Notes: generated by a model from the sequence alone, not told the origin. Shown: positions 33,810 through 44,295, numbered from the stretch's first letter. The stretch is DNA of 64,000 nt from Theropithecus gelada (GCF_003255815.1 NC_037689.1:148709907-148773906), one strand, 5' to 3'. Numbers and translations: made by a program.

Positions 33810-36800
33810 TCAGTTCCCACCTATGAGTGAGAACATGCGGTGTTTGGTTTTCTGTTCTTGCGATAGTTTGCTGAGAATGATGGTTTCCAGCTGCATCCAT
33901 GTCCCTACAAAGGACACGAACTCATCCTTTTTTATGGCTGCATAGTATTCCATGGTGTATATGTGCCACATTTTCTTAATCCAGTCTGTCACTGATGGAC
34001 ATTTGGGTTGATTCCAAGTCTTTGCTATTGTGAATAGTGCCGCAATGAACACATCCGTGCATGTGTCTTTATAGCAGAATGATTTATAATCCTTTGGGTA
34101 TATCCCCAGTAATGGGATGGCTGAGTCATATGGTACTTCTAGTTCTAGATCATTGAGGAATCGCCATACTGTTTTCCATAATGGTTGAACTAGTTTACAA
34201 TCCCACCAACAGTGTAAAAGTGTTCCTATTTCTCCACATCCTCTCCAGCACCTGTTGTTTCCTGACTTTTTAATGATCGCCATTCTAACTGGTGTGAGAT
34301 GGTATCTCATTGTGGTTTTGATTTGCATTTCTCTGATGGCCAGTGATGATGAGCATTTTTTCATNNNNNNNNNAAGCAGTTTTTTCCAATTCTGTGAAGA
34401 AACTCATTGGTAGCTTGATGGGGATGGCATTGAATCTATAAATAACCTTGGGCAGTATGGCCATTTTCACGATATTGATTCTTCCTATCCATGAGCATGG
34501 TATGTTCTTCCATTCATTTGTGTCCTCTTTTATTTCACTGAGCAGTGGTTTGTAGTTCTCCTTGAAGAGGTCCTTTACATCCCTTGTAAGTTGGATTCCT
34601 AGGTATTTTATTCTCTTTGAAGCAATTGTGAATGGAAGTTCATTCATGATTTGGCTCTGTGTTTGTCTGTTATTGGTGTATAAGAATGCTTGTGATTTTT
34701 GCACATTAATTTTGTATCCTGAGACTTTGCTGAAGTTGCTTATCAGCTTAAGGAGATTTTGGGCTGAGACAATGGGGTTTTCTAAATATACAATCATGTC
34801 ATCTGCAAACAGGGACAATTTGACTTCTTCTTTTCCTAACTGAATACCCCTGATTTCTTTCTCTTGCCTCATTGCCCTAGCCAGAACTTCCAACACTATG
34901 TTGAATAGGAGTGGTGAGAGAGGGCATCCCTGTCTTGTGCCAGTTTTCAAAGGGAATGTTTCCAGTTTTTGCCCATTCAGTATGATATTGGCTGTGGGTT
35001 TGTCATAAATAGCTCTTATTATTTTGAGGTACGTTCCATCAATCCGAATTTATTGAGCGTTTTTAGCATGAAGGGCTGTTGAATTTTGTCAAAAGCCTTT
35101 TCTGCATCTATTGAGATAATCATGTGGTTCTTGTCTTTGGTTCTGTTTATATGCTGGATTATGTTTATTGATTTGCGAATGTTGAACCAGCCTTGCATCC
35201 CAGGGATGAAGCCCACTTGATCATGGTGGATAAGCTTTTTGATGTGTTGCTGAATCCGGTTTGCCAGTATTTTATTGAGGATTTTTGCATCGATGTTCAT
35301 CAGGGATATTGGTCTAAAATTCTCTTTTTTTGTTGTGTCTCTGCCAGGCTTTGGTATCAGGATGATGTTGGCCTCATAAAATGAGTTAGGGAGGATTCCC
35401 TCTTTTTCTATTGATTGGAATAGTTTCAGAAGGAATGGTACCAACTCCTCCTTATACCTCTGGTAGAATTCAGCTGTGAATCCATCTGGTCCTGGACTTT
35501 TTTTGGTTGGTAGGCTATTAATTATTGCTTCAATTTCAGAGCCTGTTATTGGTCTATTCAGGGGTTCAACTTCTTCCTGGTTTAGTCTTGGGAGAGTGAA
35601 AGTGTCCAGGAAATTATCCATTTCTTGTAGATTTTCTGTGTTTATAGTATTCTCTGATGGTAGTTTGTATTTCTGTGGAGTCGGTGGTGACATCCCCTTT
35701 ATCATTTTTTATTGCATCTATTTGATTCTTCTCCTTTTCTTCTTTATTAGTCTTGCTAGTGGTCTATCAATTTTGTTGATCTTTTTAAAAAACCAACTCC
35801 TGGATTCATTGATTTTTTGGAGGATTTTCGTGTCTCTGTCTCCTTCAGTTCTGCTCTGATCTTAGTTATTTCTTGCCTTCTGCTAGCTTTTGAATGTGTT
35901 TGCTCTTGCTTCTCTAGTTCTTTTAATTGTGATGTTAGAGTGTCAATTTTAGATCTTTCCAGCTTTCTCTTGTGGGCATTTAGTGCTATAAATTTCCCTC
36001 TACACACTGCTTTAAATGTGTCCCAGAGATTCTGGTATGTTGTATCTTTGTTCTCATTGGTTTCAAAGAACATCTTTATTTCTGCCTTCATTTGGTTATG
36101 TACCCAGTAGTCATTCAGGAGCAGGTTGTTCAGCTTCCAAGTAGTTGAGCAGTTTTGATTGAGTTTCTTAGTCCTGAGTTGTAGTTTGATTGCACTGTGG
36201 TCTGAGAGACAGTTTGTTATAATTTCTGTTCTTGTACATTTGCTGAGGAGTGCTTTACTTCCAATTATGTGGTCAATTTTGGAATAAGTGAGATGTGGTG
36301 CTGAGAAGAATGTATATTCTGTTGATGTGGGGTGGAGAGTTCTGTAAATGTCTATTAGGTCCACTTGGTGCAGAGATGAATTCAATTCCTGGATATCCTT
36401 GTTAACTTTCTGGCTCATTGATCTGTCTAATGTTGACAGTCGGGTGTGGAAGTCTCCCATTATTATTGTATGAGAGTCTAAGTCTCTTTGTAAGTCTCTA
36501 AGGACTTGCTTTATGAATCTGGGTGCTCCTGTATTGGGTACATATATATTTAGGATAGTTAGCTCTTCCTCTAGAATTGATCCCTTTACCATTATGTAAT
36601 GGCCTTCTTTGTCTCTTTTGATCTTTGATGGTTTAAAGTCTGTTTTATCAGAGACTAGGATTGCAATCACTGCTTTTTTTTCTTCTCCATTTGCTTGGTA
36701 GATCTTCCTCCATCCCTTTATTTTGAGCCTATGTGTGTCTCTGCATGTGAGATGGGTCTCCTGAATACAGCAAACTGATGGGTCTTGACTCTTTATCCAG

Positions 36801-36886
36801 TTTGCCAGTCTGTGTCTTTTAATTGGACCATTTAGTCCGTTTACATTTGAGGTTAATGTTGTTATGTGTGAACTTGATCCTGTCAT
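33810..36886 (-). pseudogene. LINE-1 ORF2 (endonuclease/reverse transcriptase), copy 2, broken
   Basis: ORF2p supplies the nicking endonuclease and reverse transcriptase of LINE-1. From 36886 the frame reads the endonuclease (NVNGLN, IQETHL, SDHSAI). The catalytic GDFNT motif reads GDFHT, so the family's Asn147 is His. A 1-nt loss near 35830 shifts the frame to a stop at 35756. A 17-nt deletion near 35655 restores it; the two sum to 18. A 1-nt loss near 35043 breaks the RT again, and the FADD active site survives in the next piece (34950-34285). An N gap at 34365-34373 removes the following part. The C terminus ends SLIGGN at 33810. Confidence 0.9.
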
Positions 36887-36949
36887 TATGATATTAACTG
36901 GTTATTTTGCTCGTTAGTTGATGCAGTTTCTTCCTAGCATGAATGGTCT

Positions 36950-37966
36950 TTACATTTTGGCATGTTTTTGCAATGGCTGGTACCTGTTGTTCCTTTCCAT
37001 GTTTAGTGCTTCCTTCAGGGTCTCTTGTAAGGCAGGCCTGGTGGTGACAAAATCTCTAAGCATTTGCTTATCTGTAAAGGATCTTATTTCTCCTTCACTT
37101 ATGAAACTTAGTTTGGCTGGATATGAAATTATGGGTTGAAAATTCTTTTCTTTAAGAATGTTGAATATTGGCCCCCACTCTCTTCTGGCTTGTAGAGTTT
37201 CTGCCGAGAGATCTGCTGTTAGTCTGATGGGCTTCCCTTTATGGGTAACCCAACCTTTGTCTCTGGCTGCCCTTAACCATTTTTCCTTCATTTCAACTTT
37301 GGTGAATCTGACAATTATGTGTCTCAGAGTTGCTCTTCTCGAGGAGTATCTTTGTGGCTTTCTCTGTATTTCCTGAATTTGAATGTTGGCCTGCTTTACT
37401 AGGTTGGGGAAGTTCTCCTGGATGATATCCTGAAGAGTGTTTTCCAACTTGGTTCCATTTTCCCCCTCACTTTCAGGCACCCCAATCAGACGTAGATTTT
37501 GTCTTTTCACATAATCCCATACTTCTTGAAGGTTTTGTTCATTTCTTTTTCCTCTTTTTTCTTTAGACTTCTCTTCTCGCTTCATTTCATTCATTTGATC
37601 CTCAATTGCTGATACTCTTTCTTCCAGTTGATCGAGTTGGTTACTGAAGCTTGTGGATTTGTCACGTATTTCTTGCATCATGGTTTTTATCTCTGTCAGT
37701 TCGTTTATGGCCTTCTCTGCATTGATTATTCTAGTTATGCATTCTTCCATTCTTTTTTCAAGATTTTTAATTTCTTTGTGCTGGGTACATAATTCCTCCT
37801 GTAGCTCTGAGAAGTTTGATGGACTGAAGCCTTCTTCTCTCAACTCATCAAAGTCATTCTCCATCCAGCTTTGATCCGTTGCTGGCGATGAGCTGCGTTC
37901 CTTTGGAGGGGGAGATGTGCTCTTATTTTTTGAATTTCCAGCTTTTCTGCCCTGCTTTTTCCCCAT
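36950..37966 (-). CDS. LINE-1 ORF1 (ORF1p), copy 2, intact 338 codons
   Basis: The full-length frame has the usual 338 codons. After a basic N terminus (MGKKQGRKAG), residues about 45-155 form the coiled coil that trimerises the protein. The RRM (about 157-252) includes the conserved NLRLIGVPE segment, and the C-terminal domain carries RREWGPIFNILKEKNFQP. The coiled coil differs from copy 3 at many positions (for example ECITRIINAEKAINELTEI here), so the two belong to different ORF1 lineages. Intactness may reflect youth. Expression is unknown. The 63-bp spacer to ORF2 is of normal size. Confidence 0.9.
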   Translation of the reverse strand: MGKKQGRKAGNSKNKSTSPPPKERSSSPATDQSWMENDFDELREEGFSPSNFSELQEELCTQHKEIKNLEKRMEECITRIINAEKAINELTEIKTMMQEIRDKSTSFSNQLDQLEERVSAIEDQMNEMKREEKSKEKRGKRNEQNLQEVWDYVKRQNLRLIGVPESEGENGTKLENTLQDIIQENFPNLVKQANIQIQEIQRKPQRYSSRRATLRHIIVRFTKVEMKEKWLRAARDKGWVTHKGKPIRLTADLSAETLQARREWGPIFNILKEKNFQPIISYPAKLSFISEGEIRSFTDKQMLRDFVTTRPALQETLKEALNMERNNRYQPLQKHAKM

Positions 37967-39014
37967 CTTTGTGGTTTTATCTGCCTTTGGTGTTTGAAGA
38001 TGGTGACGTACTGATGGGGTTTTGGTGTGGGTGTCCTTCCTGTTTGTTAGTTTTCCTTCTAATAGTCAGGACCCTCATCTGTAGGTCTGTTGGAGATTGC
38101 TTGAGGTCCACTTCAGACCCTGTTTGCCTAGGTATCAGCAGCAGAGGCTGCAGAAGATAGAATATTGCTGAACGGTGAGTGTACCTGTCTGATTCTTGCT
38201 TTGGAAACTTCGTCTCAGGGGTTTACCTTGCCATGTGAGGTGTGGGGTGTCAGTCTGCTCCTAGTGGGGGATGTCTCCCAGTTAGGCTACTCAGGGGTCA
38301 GGGACCCACTTGAGCAGGCAGTCTATCCGTTCTCAGATCTCAACCTCCGTGTTGGGAGATCTGCTGCTCTCTTCAAAACTGTCAGACAGGGTCATTTGTG
38401 TCTGCAGAGGTTTCTGCTGCTTTTTTTTTGTTTAGCTGTGCCCTGTCCCCAGAGGTGGAGTCTACAGAGACAGGCAGGCCTCCTTGAGCTGCTGTGGGCT
38501 CCACCTAGTTCAAGCTTCCTGGGGGCTTTGTTTACCTACTTAAGCCTCAGCAATGGTGGGCGCCCCTCCCCCAGCCTTGCTGCTGCCTTGCCGTGAGATC
38601 GCAGACTGCTGTGCTAGCAATGAGGGAGGCTCCGTGGGCGTGGGACCCTCCCAGCCTGGTGTGGGATATAATCTCCTGGTGTGCCATTTGCTAAGACCCT
38701 TGGTAAAGTGCAGTATTGGGGTGGGAGTTACCTGATTTTCCAGGTGTTGTGTGTCTCAGTTCCCCTGGCTAGGAAAAGGGATTCCCTTCCCCCTTGCGCT
38801 TCCCAGGTGAGGTGATGCCTCGCCCTGCTTCAGCTCTCGCTGGTCGAGCTGCAGCAGCTGACCAGCACCCATTGTCCAGCACTCCCTAGTGAGATGAACC
38901 TGGTACCTCAGTTGAAAACGCAGAAATCACCCGTCTTCTGTGTCTTCTGTGTCGCTTGCACTGGGAGGTGGAGACTGGAGCTGTTCCTATTCGGCCATCT
39001 TGCTCCGCCGCCTC
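37967..39014 (-). promoter_or_regulatory. LINE-1 5'UTR / internal promoter, copy 2
   Basis: This is the L1PA internal promoter on the minus strand with the YY1-type start at its right end. It retains the segment at about 38089-38220 that is known as the ZNF93-bound 129-bp region in L1PA3-L1PA6. The opposite strand carries the ORF0-like frame listed separately. Confidence 0.75.
38553..38735 (+). CDS. ORF0-like antisense frame in the 5'UTR of copy 2
   Basis: The plus-strand frame begins MVGAPPPALLLPCREIADCC and continues with ASNEGGSVGVGPSQPG for 60 codons. It lies antisense in the L1 5'UTR, the place and register of primate ORF0, a peptide expressed from the L1 antisense promoter. The N-terminal APPPA and the DCCASN motif fit ORF0. 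Copies 1 and 3 have TAG at codon 15; copy 2 reads GAG there after a small difference. Expression is not shown and the role of ORF0 is only partly known. Confidence 0.55.
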   Translation: MVGAPPPALLLPCREIADCCASNEGGSVGVGPSQPGVGYNLLVCHLLRPLVKCSIGVGVT

Positions 39015-39028
39015 ACATTTAGATCTTT

Positions 39029-39560
39029 AAGACACCTGATTTATTTATTTATTTTTGCATAATGAGTGAAGTAGATCTCTGCATATGTTTTCTTCCATAT
39101 AGATAGCTAATAATCCCTGCATTTTATTTGTTGAATAATACTTACTTTTCCCACTGAATTGAAATACCAACCTTATTAAGTAGTACATTCATAGACAGAC
39201 ATATGTGTTTGCTTCTAAAATGCTTATTCTCTTCCACTGATTGACTAAACTCTTTCTGTGCTGGTTCCACAATGTTTTCATTAATGAGACTTTAGTATAT
39301 ATGTCCTCTCTTATTATTCTTCTTTTTCAAATATATCTTACTTATAATTACATTAAGAAGAAATTTAGAATCTATTTGTAAAGTCTGAAATAAATCACCA
39401 CTGATACTTTGACTGAAGTCACATTTTTATATTAATTTGCAAAATATCTACATCTTGGTGATGTTAAGTCTTTCTCTCCAGAAACCAAGTATGTCACTCC
39501 ATTAAATCAGGTCTTATTGTGTGTTATTTGCTAAAATTTGGGTTCCTCTCTCTAAGTCCT
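39029..39560 (-). mobile_element. Old L1, right part of the copy split by LINE-1 copy 2
   Basis: Continues the ORF2 text of 32300-33519 across the target duplication. Blocks such as ccactgaattgaaatacc and tgatgttaagtctttctctc follow the antisense ORF2 order. Heavily diverged. Confidence 0.65.
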
Positions 39561-40020
39561 TCTTGGTTTATTGTTCATCAATCCTCCATTATAGTGTTTG
39601 CACCCATCAAGATAAAATAGATGACATTATTTTATTAACCAGGCATCTGATATGCAGATCAGGGACAGGGAGAAGGAATGATTGTCTCAGTGTTATATAG
39701 TGAATTAATGACAGGGCTGGGGCCATGAGGGATGAGAAGGAGAGAGAAGAATGGAAGACATTTCAAGCAGAAGATAAATAATCTTTGAAAAAGGAACTGT
39801 GATAAACCAACAAAGTGGTTGGAGGGGTAAGAAGTGGAAAGAATGGTAAGAGTGAAGAGTTGGGGGATGGTCGTGCCTAAGGCCCCTCTTCTGCTCATAG
39901 AACTGAGCTGTCAAAGGAGAAGAGAACGTGGATAGGGTGCTTAGTTAATACACAATTATCCTTAGTAGGTCTGTTATTAAAAGCTCAGAAACTCTGGGTG
40001 GGAGCTTAAGTCATTTAGAG
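39561..40020. other. No recognised gene
   Basis: Unique, purine-rich towards the right. No repeat or gene recognised. Confidence 0.45.
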
Positions 40021-40023
40021 ACT

Positions 40024-40031
40024 CTTTTTTT

Positions 40032-40067
<36 letters not shown>

Positions 40068-40163
40068 TTTTTCTTTCTTTTATTATACTTTATGTTCTAG
40101 GGTACATGTGCACAATGTGCAGGTTTGTTACATATGCATACATGTGCCACATTGGTGTGCTGC
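40024..40163 (-). mobile_element. Very short L1PA 3' end with an expanded (TTTC)n tail
   Basis: Only about 82 bp of an L1PA 3'UTR remain (40082-40163, attatactttatgttctagg ... gtgtgctgc). It is preceded by a (TTTC)n microsatellite at 40024-40080, which on the element's strand is the mutated A-tail. Confidence 0.9.
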
Positions 40164-40294
40164 TTAAATGTAACCAGGTCCTCAATTTCTCAGTGGCAGA
40201 CATGGTCTGGGAAATGAGGATTATTCATAAATGGTTGGTCTAAGTCAGAGATTATTTGGGTAACGGATTGTGGCAGCATCTGCTAGACAGAATA

Positions 40295-40440
40295 CCCACC
40301 TAAGAACCAGGATGCTTGAGTCATAGTCTCGCCCCTAACAGCAACTCACCAAGGGACCTTGGGTCAATCATGAAATCTCTCTGGGCTTCACCTTTCCCAG
40401 ATGCAAATTTGAGATGCTATCTGATCCTGTCTTGTTTACC
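40295..40440 (+). repeat. MIR SINE
   Basis: The sense CORE text (gggaccttgggtcaatcatg, ctctgggcttcacctttccc) identifies a diverged MIR. Confidence 0.75.
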
Positions 40441-40879
40441 CAAAAGGGCATCAGAAGGTTAGAACAAGTGTCACTTGTGAGTAAATGGTGAATACTGGGA
40501 AGGAGACAATATGGCCACCTTTACAAGGAGTGTGATATCTCTGAAGAAGTAGCAGTTTAGGCTGCCAGGCCCAGATGAGGACAGAGGGAGACCAGGGTAG
40601 GCATAAATAACAGATGGGAGGGTAACTCGAGCACAACATCTACCTGCTTTGGAGCCAGCTGCACGTGAGAACCCTTTAGAACAGGGATGCCAAAGAGAAA
40701 CTCAAGAACCGGGTTAGATGGAAAGGAGGGAGGGAGGTAAATGTGGAGAATTACGAGGATGAAGTGAGAAAGAAAAGCAGTGTAATATTTCTCTGCCTGC
40801 AGTGTTTTAAGTCTGGTTAATTGAGAGGAGGAAAGGACAAGCAGAAGTGAGAGGCAACTTTCCAGTTTCCTCAGGATGA
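40441..40879. other. No recognised gene
   Basis: Unique sequence, purine-rich. Nothing recognised. Confidence 0.45.
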
Positions 40880-41070
40880 GTGAAACAAGCTGGAGACCCC
40901 TGCATGGGAAGATTCATTTGGAGGATGAGAGCAGTCGCTCAATCAAAGAAAATCCGGTGGGGATCCTGCTTATTAATTTGATTGCAACTGACTCACGAGA
41001 CCGATTAACAGTAATTCATATCCTGGCAAGTAAGAGGTTTGATGGGAGCTTCAGATTGAGTAGATAAATT
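40880..41070. promoter_or_regulatory. Candidate conserved non-coding element
   Basis: A repeat-free stretch with clustered motif-like text: ttattaatttgattgcaac, TGACTCA (AP-1 core), gaccgattaacagtaattca (two homeodomain-type cores), and preserved CpGs (agtcgctc, tcacgagaccg). A 63-codon frame covers it by chance. Conservation needs to be checked by alignment. Confidence 0.3.
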
Positions 41071-42639
41071 TGATTTGTGGTGGAGATCGTATCAGAAGAA
41101 AAGGGGCCAGGGCGGCGGCAGGATGATTCCACTTGGCAGGCCATGGCCAGCGAATCTGTTCATTCTCTGCAGGAATGAAACACTGACCTGATCAGGGGAG
41201 CCATTGTAGATGTATTCGCAGTCATAGGACAAAAACCATACATCTCTGGGAGCTGGCCTAAGTGTATAAGCATGATCCAAAGAGCTGAAGGACAAGCAGG
41301 GCTCTCCAGCTTGGGTCAGGCAAGAGTTGAATCTGGGAAAGGAGCACTGCTTCTTTGGAGTACATTTCCTGGGACATACACATGGAATACATTATGAGCA
41401 GAACTCAGTGAGATGTAGTCTCTATCGCTTTCTTTAGGGGATGTTTCATGACAAAGCCCAAGTCAAAAAAAAGCTGTCATTGTTCTGATTTTGGTTTGGA
41501 AATTGCTTCCAGTGCAGGCATTAGGGAGGGCCAAAGATAGGACATGGGTGTAGCACAAGAAATCACTGGCAGGACAAGGGGTTTTGGTGGCTCTGTAGTG
41601 CTACTGGCAAAGGACACTGTGTATTAACTTTGTCTTGGGAGAGAGGTAGGAGCAGAGGGAAAGGAGAAAAGGAAGAAGGAGCGGCCCAGGTATCTCTTAG
41701 TCTGTAAGAGAAGGAGAAAGGAGGGCGGAACCAAGGGAAGGCAAACAAAGAGGCTGAATTTTAAGTTTCAGTGGGGTAGAAAAATAACTCAATCAAAAAA
41801 TGGGCTAGGGAGGACAGAGAGGTGTTTGGAACGGAGCTGGGCTGGACTGAAGACAGTGGACAAGAAGGCAGAAGCTTTCCCTGGTCAAGAAGAGAGCACT
41901 TTGCAAGAATCCACTGAGGAGGAAAGGATTGGGTGGAGGGGGTGGCAGAGGTTGGGAGGAGGGTGTCCAAGGTCCAGTGAACGGAAAAGAGCCAAGAGAA
42001 TGAGCTCAGCAGACCCAGCCTGGATAGAATCAGAATACTGGAGGTGGGAGGTCGCCCCCAGCGAAAGAGCTGGAGCAGAGGGAGGGGGAGGGGAGTGCAG
42101 ACAGTTCAAAGACAGCCTCCAAGGACTCATTCAACGGACACAAACACAAATCACAACTTAGCATAGGAATATGTACAACAAGTGGACTAAGAATGCAGGA
42201 GGCCAGAGAGGTAGCCGCTGGGGCCCTGGGAGAAGAAAAAAGAGATGTCTCTTCAGTATAAGATGAGGCTGAATACAAAGAGGACAGTGTATTGTAGGGG
42301 AGGCCAAGAGGGCCAGGGGCTCTTCAGAAGGGGAAGCAGCAAGCAGAGCCAGAAGGGGGAGGCTGGATTTCTCACGCAGTTTGCATTTTCTAGGACCTGT
42401 GAGATGTGGGTTTCAAGATATACAATTGTGAAGGTGAATTAGGGAGGGAGAAAGCAGCATTGTGACCATGAAAAGCAAGAGAAGCATGAAAGGGGAATAT
42501 TATTTGAGCAAGCCGCACATTTCCCCCAAATGAGGAAGAATGTAGGACTGGAAGGGGACTCCCACTGTATCTATGCTGCAGAGATAGGGTTGAAAGCAAC
42601 TAGAGAGCGATCCATCACAGCCAGGAGTTAAAATTAGTT
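41071..42639. other. Unique sequence with a purine-rich belt
   Basis: No gene recognised. From about 41640 to 42540 the plus strand is strongly G/A-rich (gaggtaggagcagagggaaa, ggagggggaggggagtgc), producing several accidental open frames. It may form unusual DNA structure but shows no coding signature. Confidence 0.5.
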
Positions 42640-42812
42640 GTAATGGCGGGTACACAGTTTCAGTCTGAGAAGATGAAAAAGCTCTGGAGATGGATGGTGT
42701 TGATGGTTGTATAACAGTGTGAAGTGCTTAATGCCACTGAACTGTATGCTTATAAATACTTACAGTTGGTAAATTTTATGTGATGTATATTTTACCACAA
42801 TAAAAGGATTAG
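42640..42812 (+). mobile_element. L1M 3'UTR fragment
   Basis: The sense text agtttcagtctgagaagatg, ctggagatggatggtg, ccactgaactgtatgcttat and attttaccacaataaaag is the well-known 3' end of L1MC/L1M elements. Confidence 0.85.
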
Positions 42813-42954
42813 TCTGTACAAGAGCATGTCGGAACCACTCTGTGGAGAGCTGTTGTTACTGACCAAACTAGCTCTGGGAGAGGGGAGATGGCAACCAGAA
42901 ACTGAGGACATCTGACCACCAACCAAGGTGCTTGGCCATGTTATCTGGTGGTCA

Positions 42955-43175
42955 GATGTGATCTCTGGAGCCAAATGCCTAGGCTTAATCCCAGCTCTAC
43001 CACTCACTTGCTGTATGACCTCCAGTAAAGGTCAATAAGAAAACCTCTAATAAAAGGTTTTCTTATTTGTAAAACTGGCATAATCATAATCGTAGTGCCT
43101 ACTCAATGAGTTGTTGGAGAAATTGAATTAACACCGGCTATGTCCTGACACAGAAGAAGCACTCAACAAATGCAG
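42955..43175 (+). repeat. MIR SINE
   Basis: Sense MIR: agctctaccactcacttgct, cttatttgtaaaactggcat, cctactcaatgagttgttgg and gaagcactcaacaaatg give the full order. Confidence 0.88.
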
Positions 43176-43489
43176 GCTTCTGTCACTGTACCCATACTGC
43201 CCCCACAATAAGAAACTCTTAGCTTGGAAACCAATTTCTGTAAAGTACTATGCACATAGCCTAGGATGAAATATGTGTGTACTCAGTAAAATGTAGTTTT
43301 CTTTCAGCTTTTTCACTTACAAAGTATATCATATTCATTTTCTCCCCAGTCATGTCAAGTTAAAGTTAACACTTTTCAGTCACATTATGGAAAGAATAGA
43401 AATCAATTATATAATAAGATGGGGGTGATCAAAAGGAAGGAAGGCTCTATCCTCTGTTGAAACTTAGAGCAAATTTTCTCTATGAATGG

Positions 43490-43665
43490 TCCTGGCACCC
43501 TGTTCTCCAGAATGACCAGGGTCAATGACTCAAGGCAAAGACTCCAGGGCCCCTTCAAACCTACAAAACCAGAGTCCCTGAGGTGTAGCTTAAGAATCTG
43601 CACTAGGGTGCTCCTCATGTGATTATTCTGAACGCTCAAGTCTGAGAATAGCTGCTTTAGGGCTT
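43490..43665. mobile_element. hAT-Charlie-type relic (MER5-like, tentative)
   Basis: The text agagtccctgaggtgtagct, aagaatctgcactagggtg and ctgaacgctcaagtctgaga ends in a TTTGAGAA-like terminus typical of hAT MITEs. The left end is not clear. Confidence 0.45.
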
Positions 43666-44295
43666 GTATTGGTTTTTGCAGCTCTACATCTCTTGTGAGT
43701 GGTCTGTCATATGCTAGGTCCAATCTGCCTCCTTTCTCTGTAGCCACCATCATTTGATGTCTACTCACAGGTTGAGCTTTGTTTCTAATTTGGAAGCCCA
43801 GTTTTGATTTTGATTGGAGGCACATAAATGGAAACCTGTAGTTCTAAATTTTTAAAGACAAGGTTCCTGTTCTTCTAAAGCTTCCAGTACCTCCAGCTCT
43901 CTCCTGAGACTGGCCTTTGCCTTATGGTGGCCAATATTCCCTCCAAGGGACCAAAATTATTCTCAAAATGGGAACTGAGTCCTACTAAGCACTGAAACCT
44001 GCCTGTCAGATTTCCCAAGGAGCACCTCCCCCAAGATGCCTTAATTCTGATCCCCCTCCCCACCACTGAAACATCCTAGTACTTCATCTTGCACTTGGGG
44101 CCAGTCGCTTGTGTAGACTTCCATCTTCTCTTACTGTTCTCCTTGGCCATAATGGAGATGCATCCCCATCCATCTCAATAGCCAGCACCTGCACTTGTAG
44201 CTATTAAACCCTCAAACAGCTGTCCTGCCCTCAGTAGATGGGTCAAGTACTCTGGCAACTCCATGCTGAAGTGTGATTCAGGAGATTATATTTGC
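43666..44295. other. No recognised gene
   Basis: Unique, C/T-rich sequence. Nothing recognised. Confidence 0.45.

Larger units (their letters stand above)
33534..39014 (-). mobile_element. Young LINE-1 (L1PA class), copy 2, full-length ends but internally gapped
   Basis: Both ends are present: 5'UTR start at about 39014 and 3'UTR plus tail at 33534-33582. Perfect 14-bp target duplications ACATTTAGATCTTT lie at 33520-33533 and 39015-39028. ORF1 is intact; ORF2 is broken and lacks about 0.7 kb next to the N gap at 34365-34373 (compared with the plus-strand LINE-1 at 46132). Its 5' half is clearly more diverged from copy 3 than its ORF2 middle. The insertion splits an older minus-strand L1. Confidence 0.95.

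Noticed and set aside
40876..41067. 63-codon plus-strand frame over the candidate element
   Set aside because: No domain and no start context; the text looks regulatory rather than coding.
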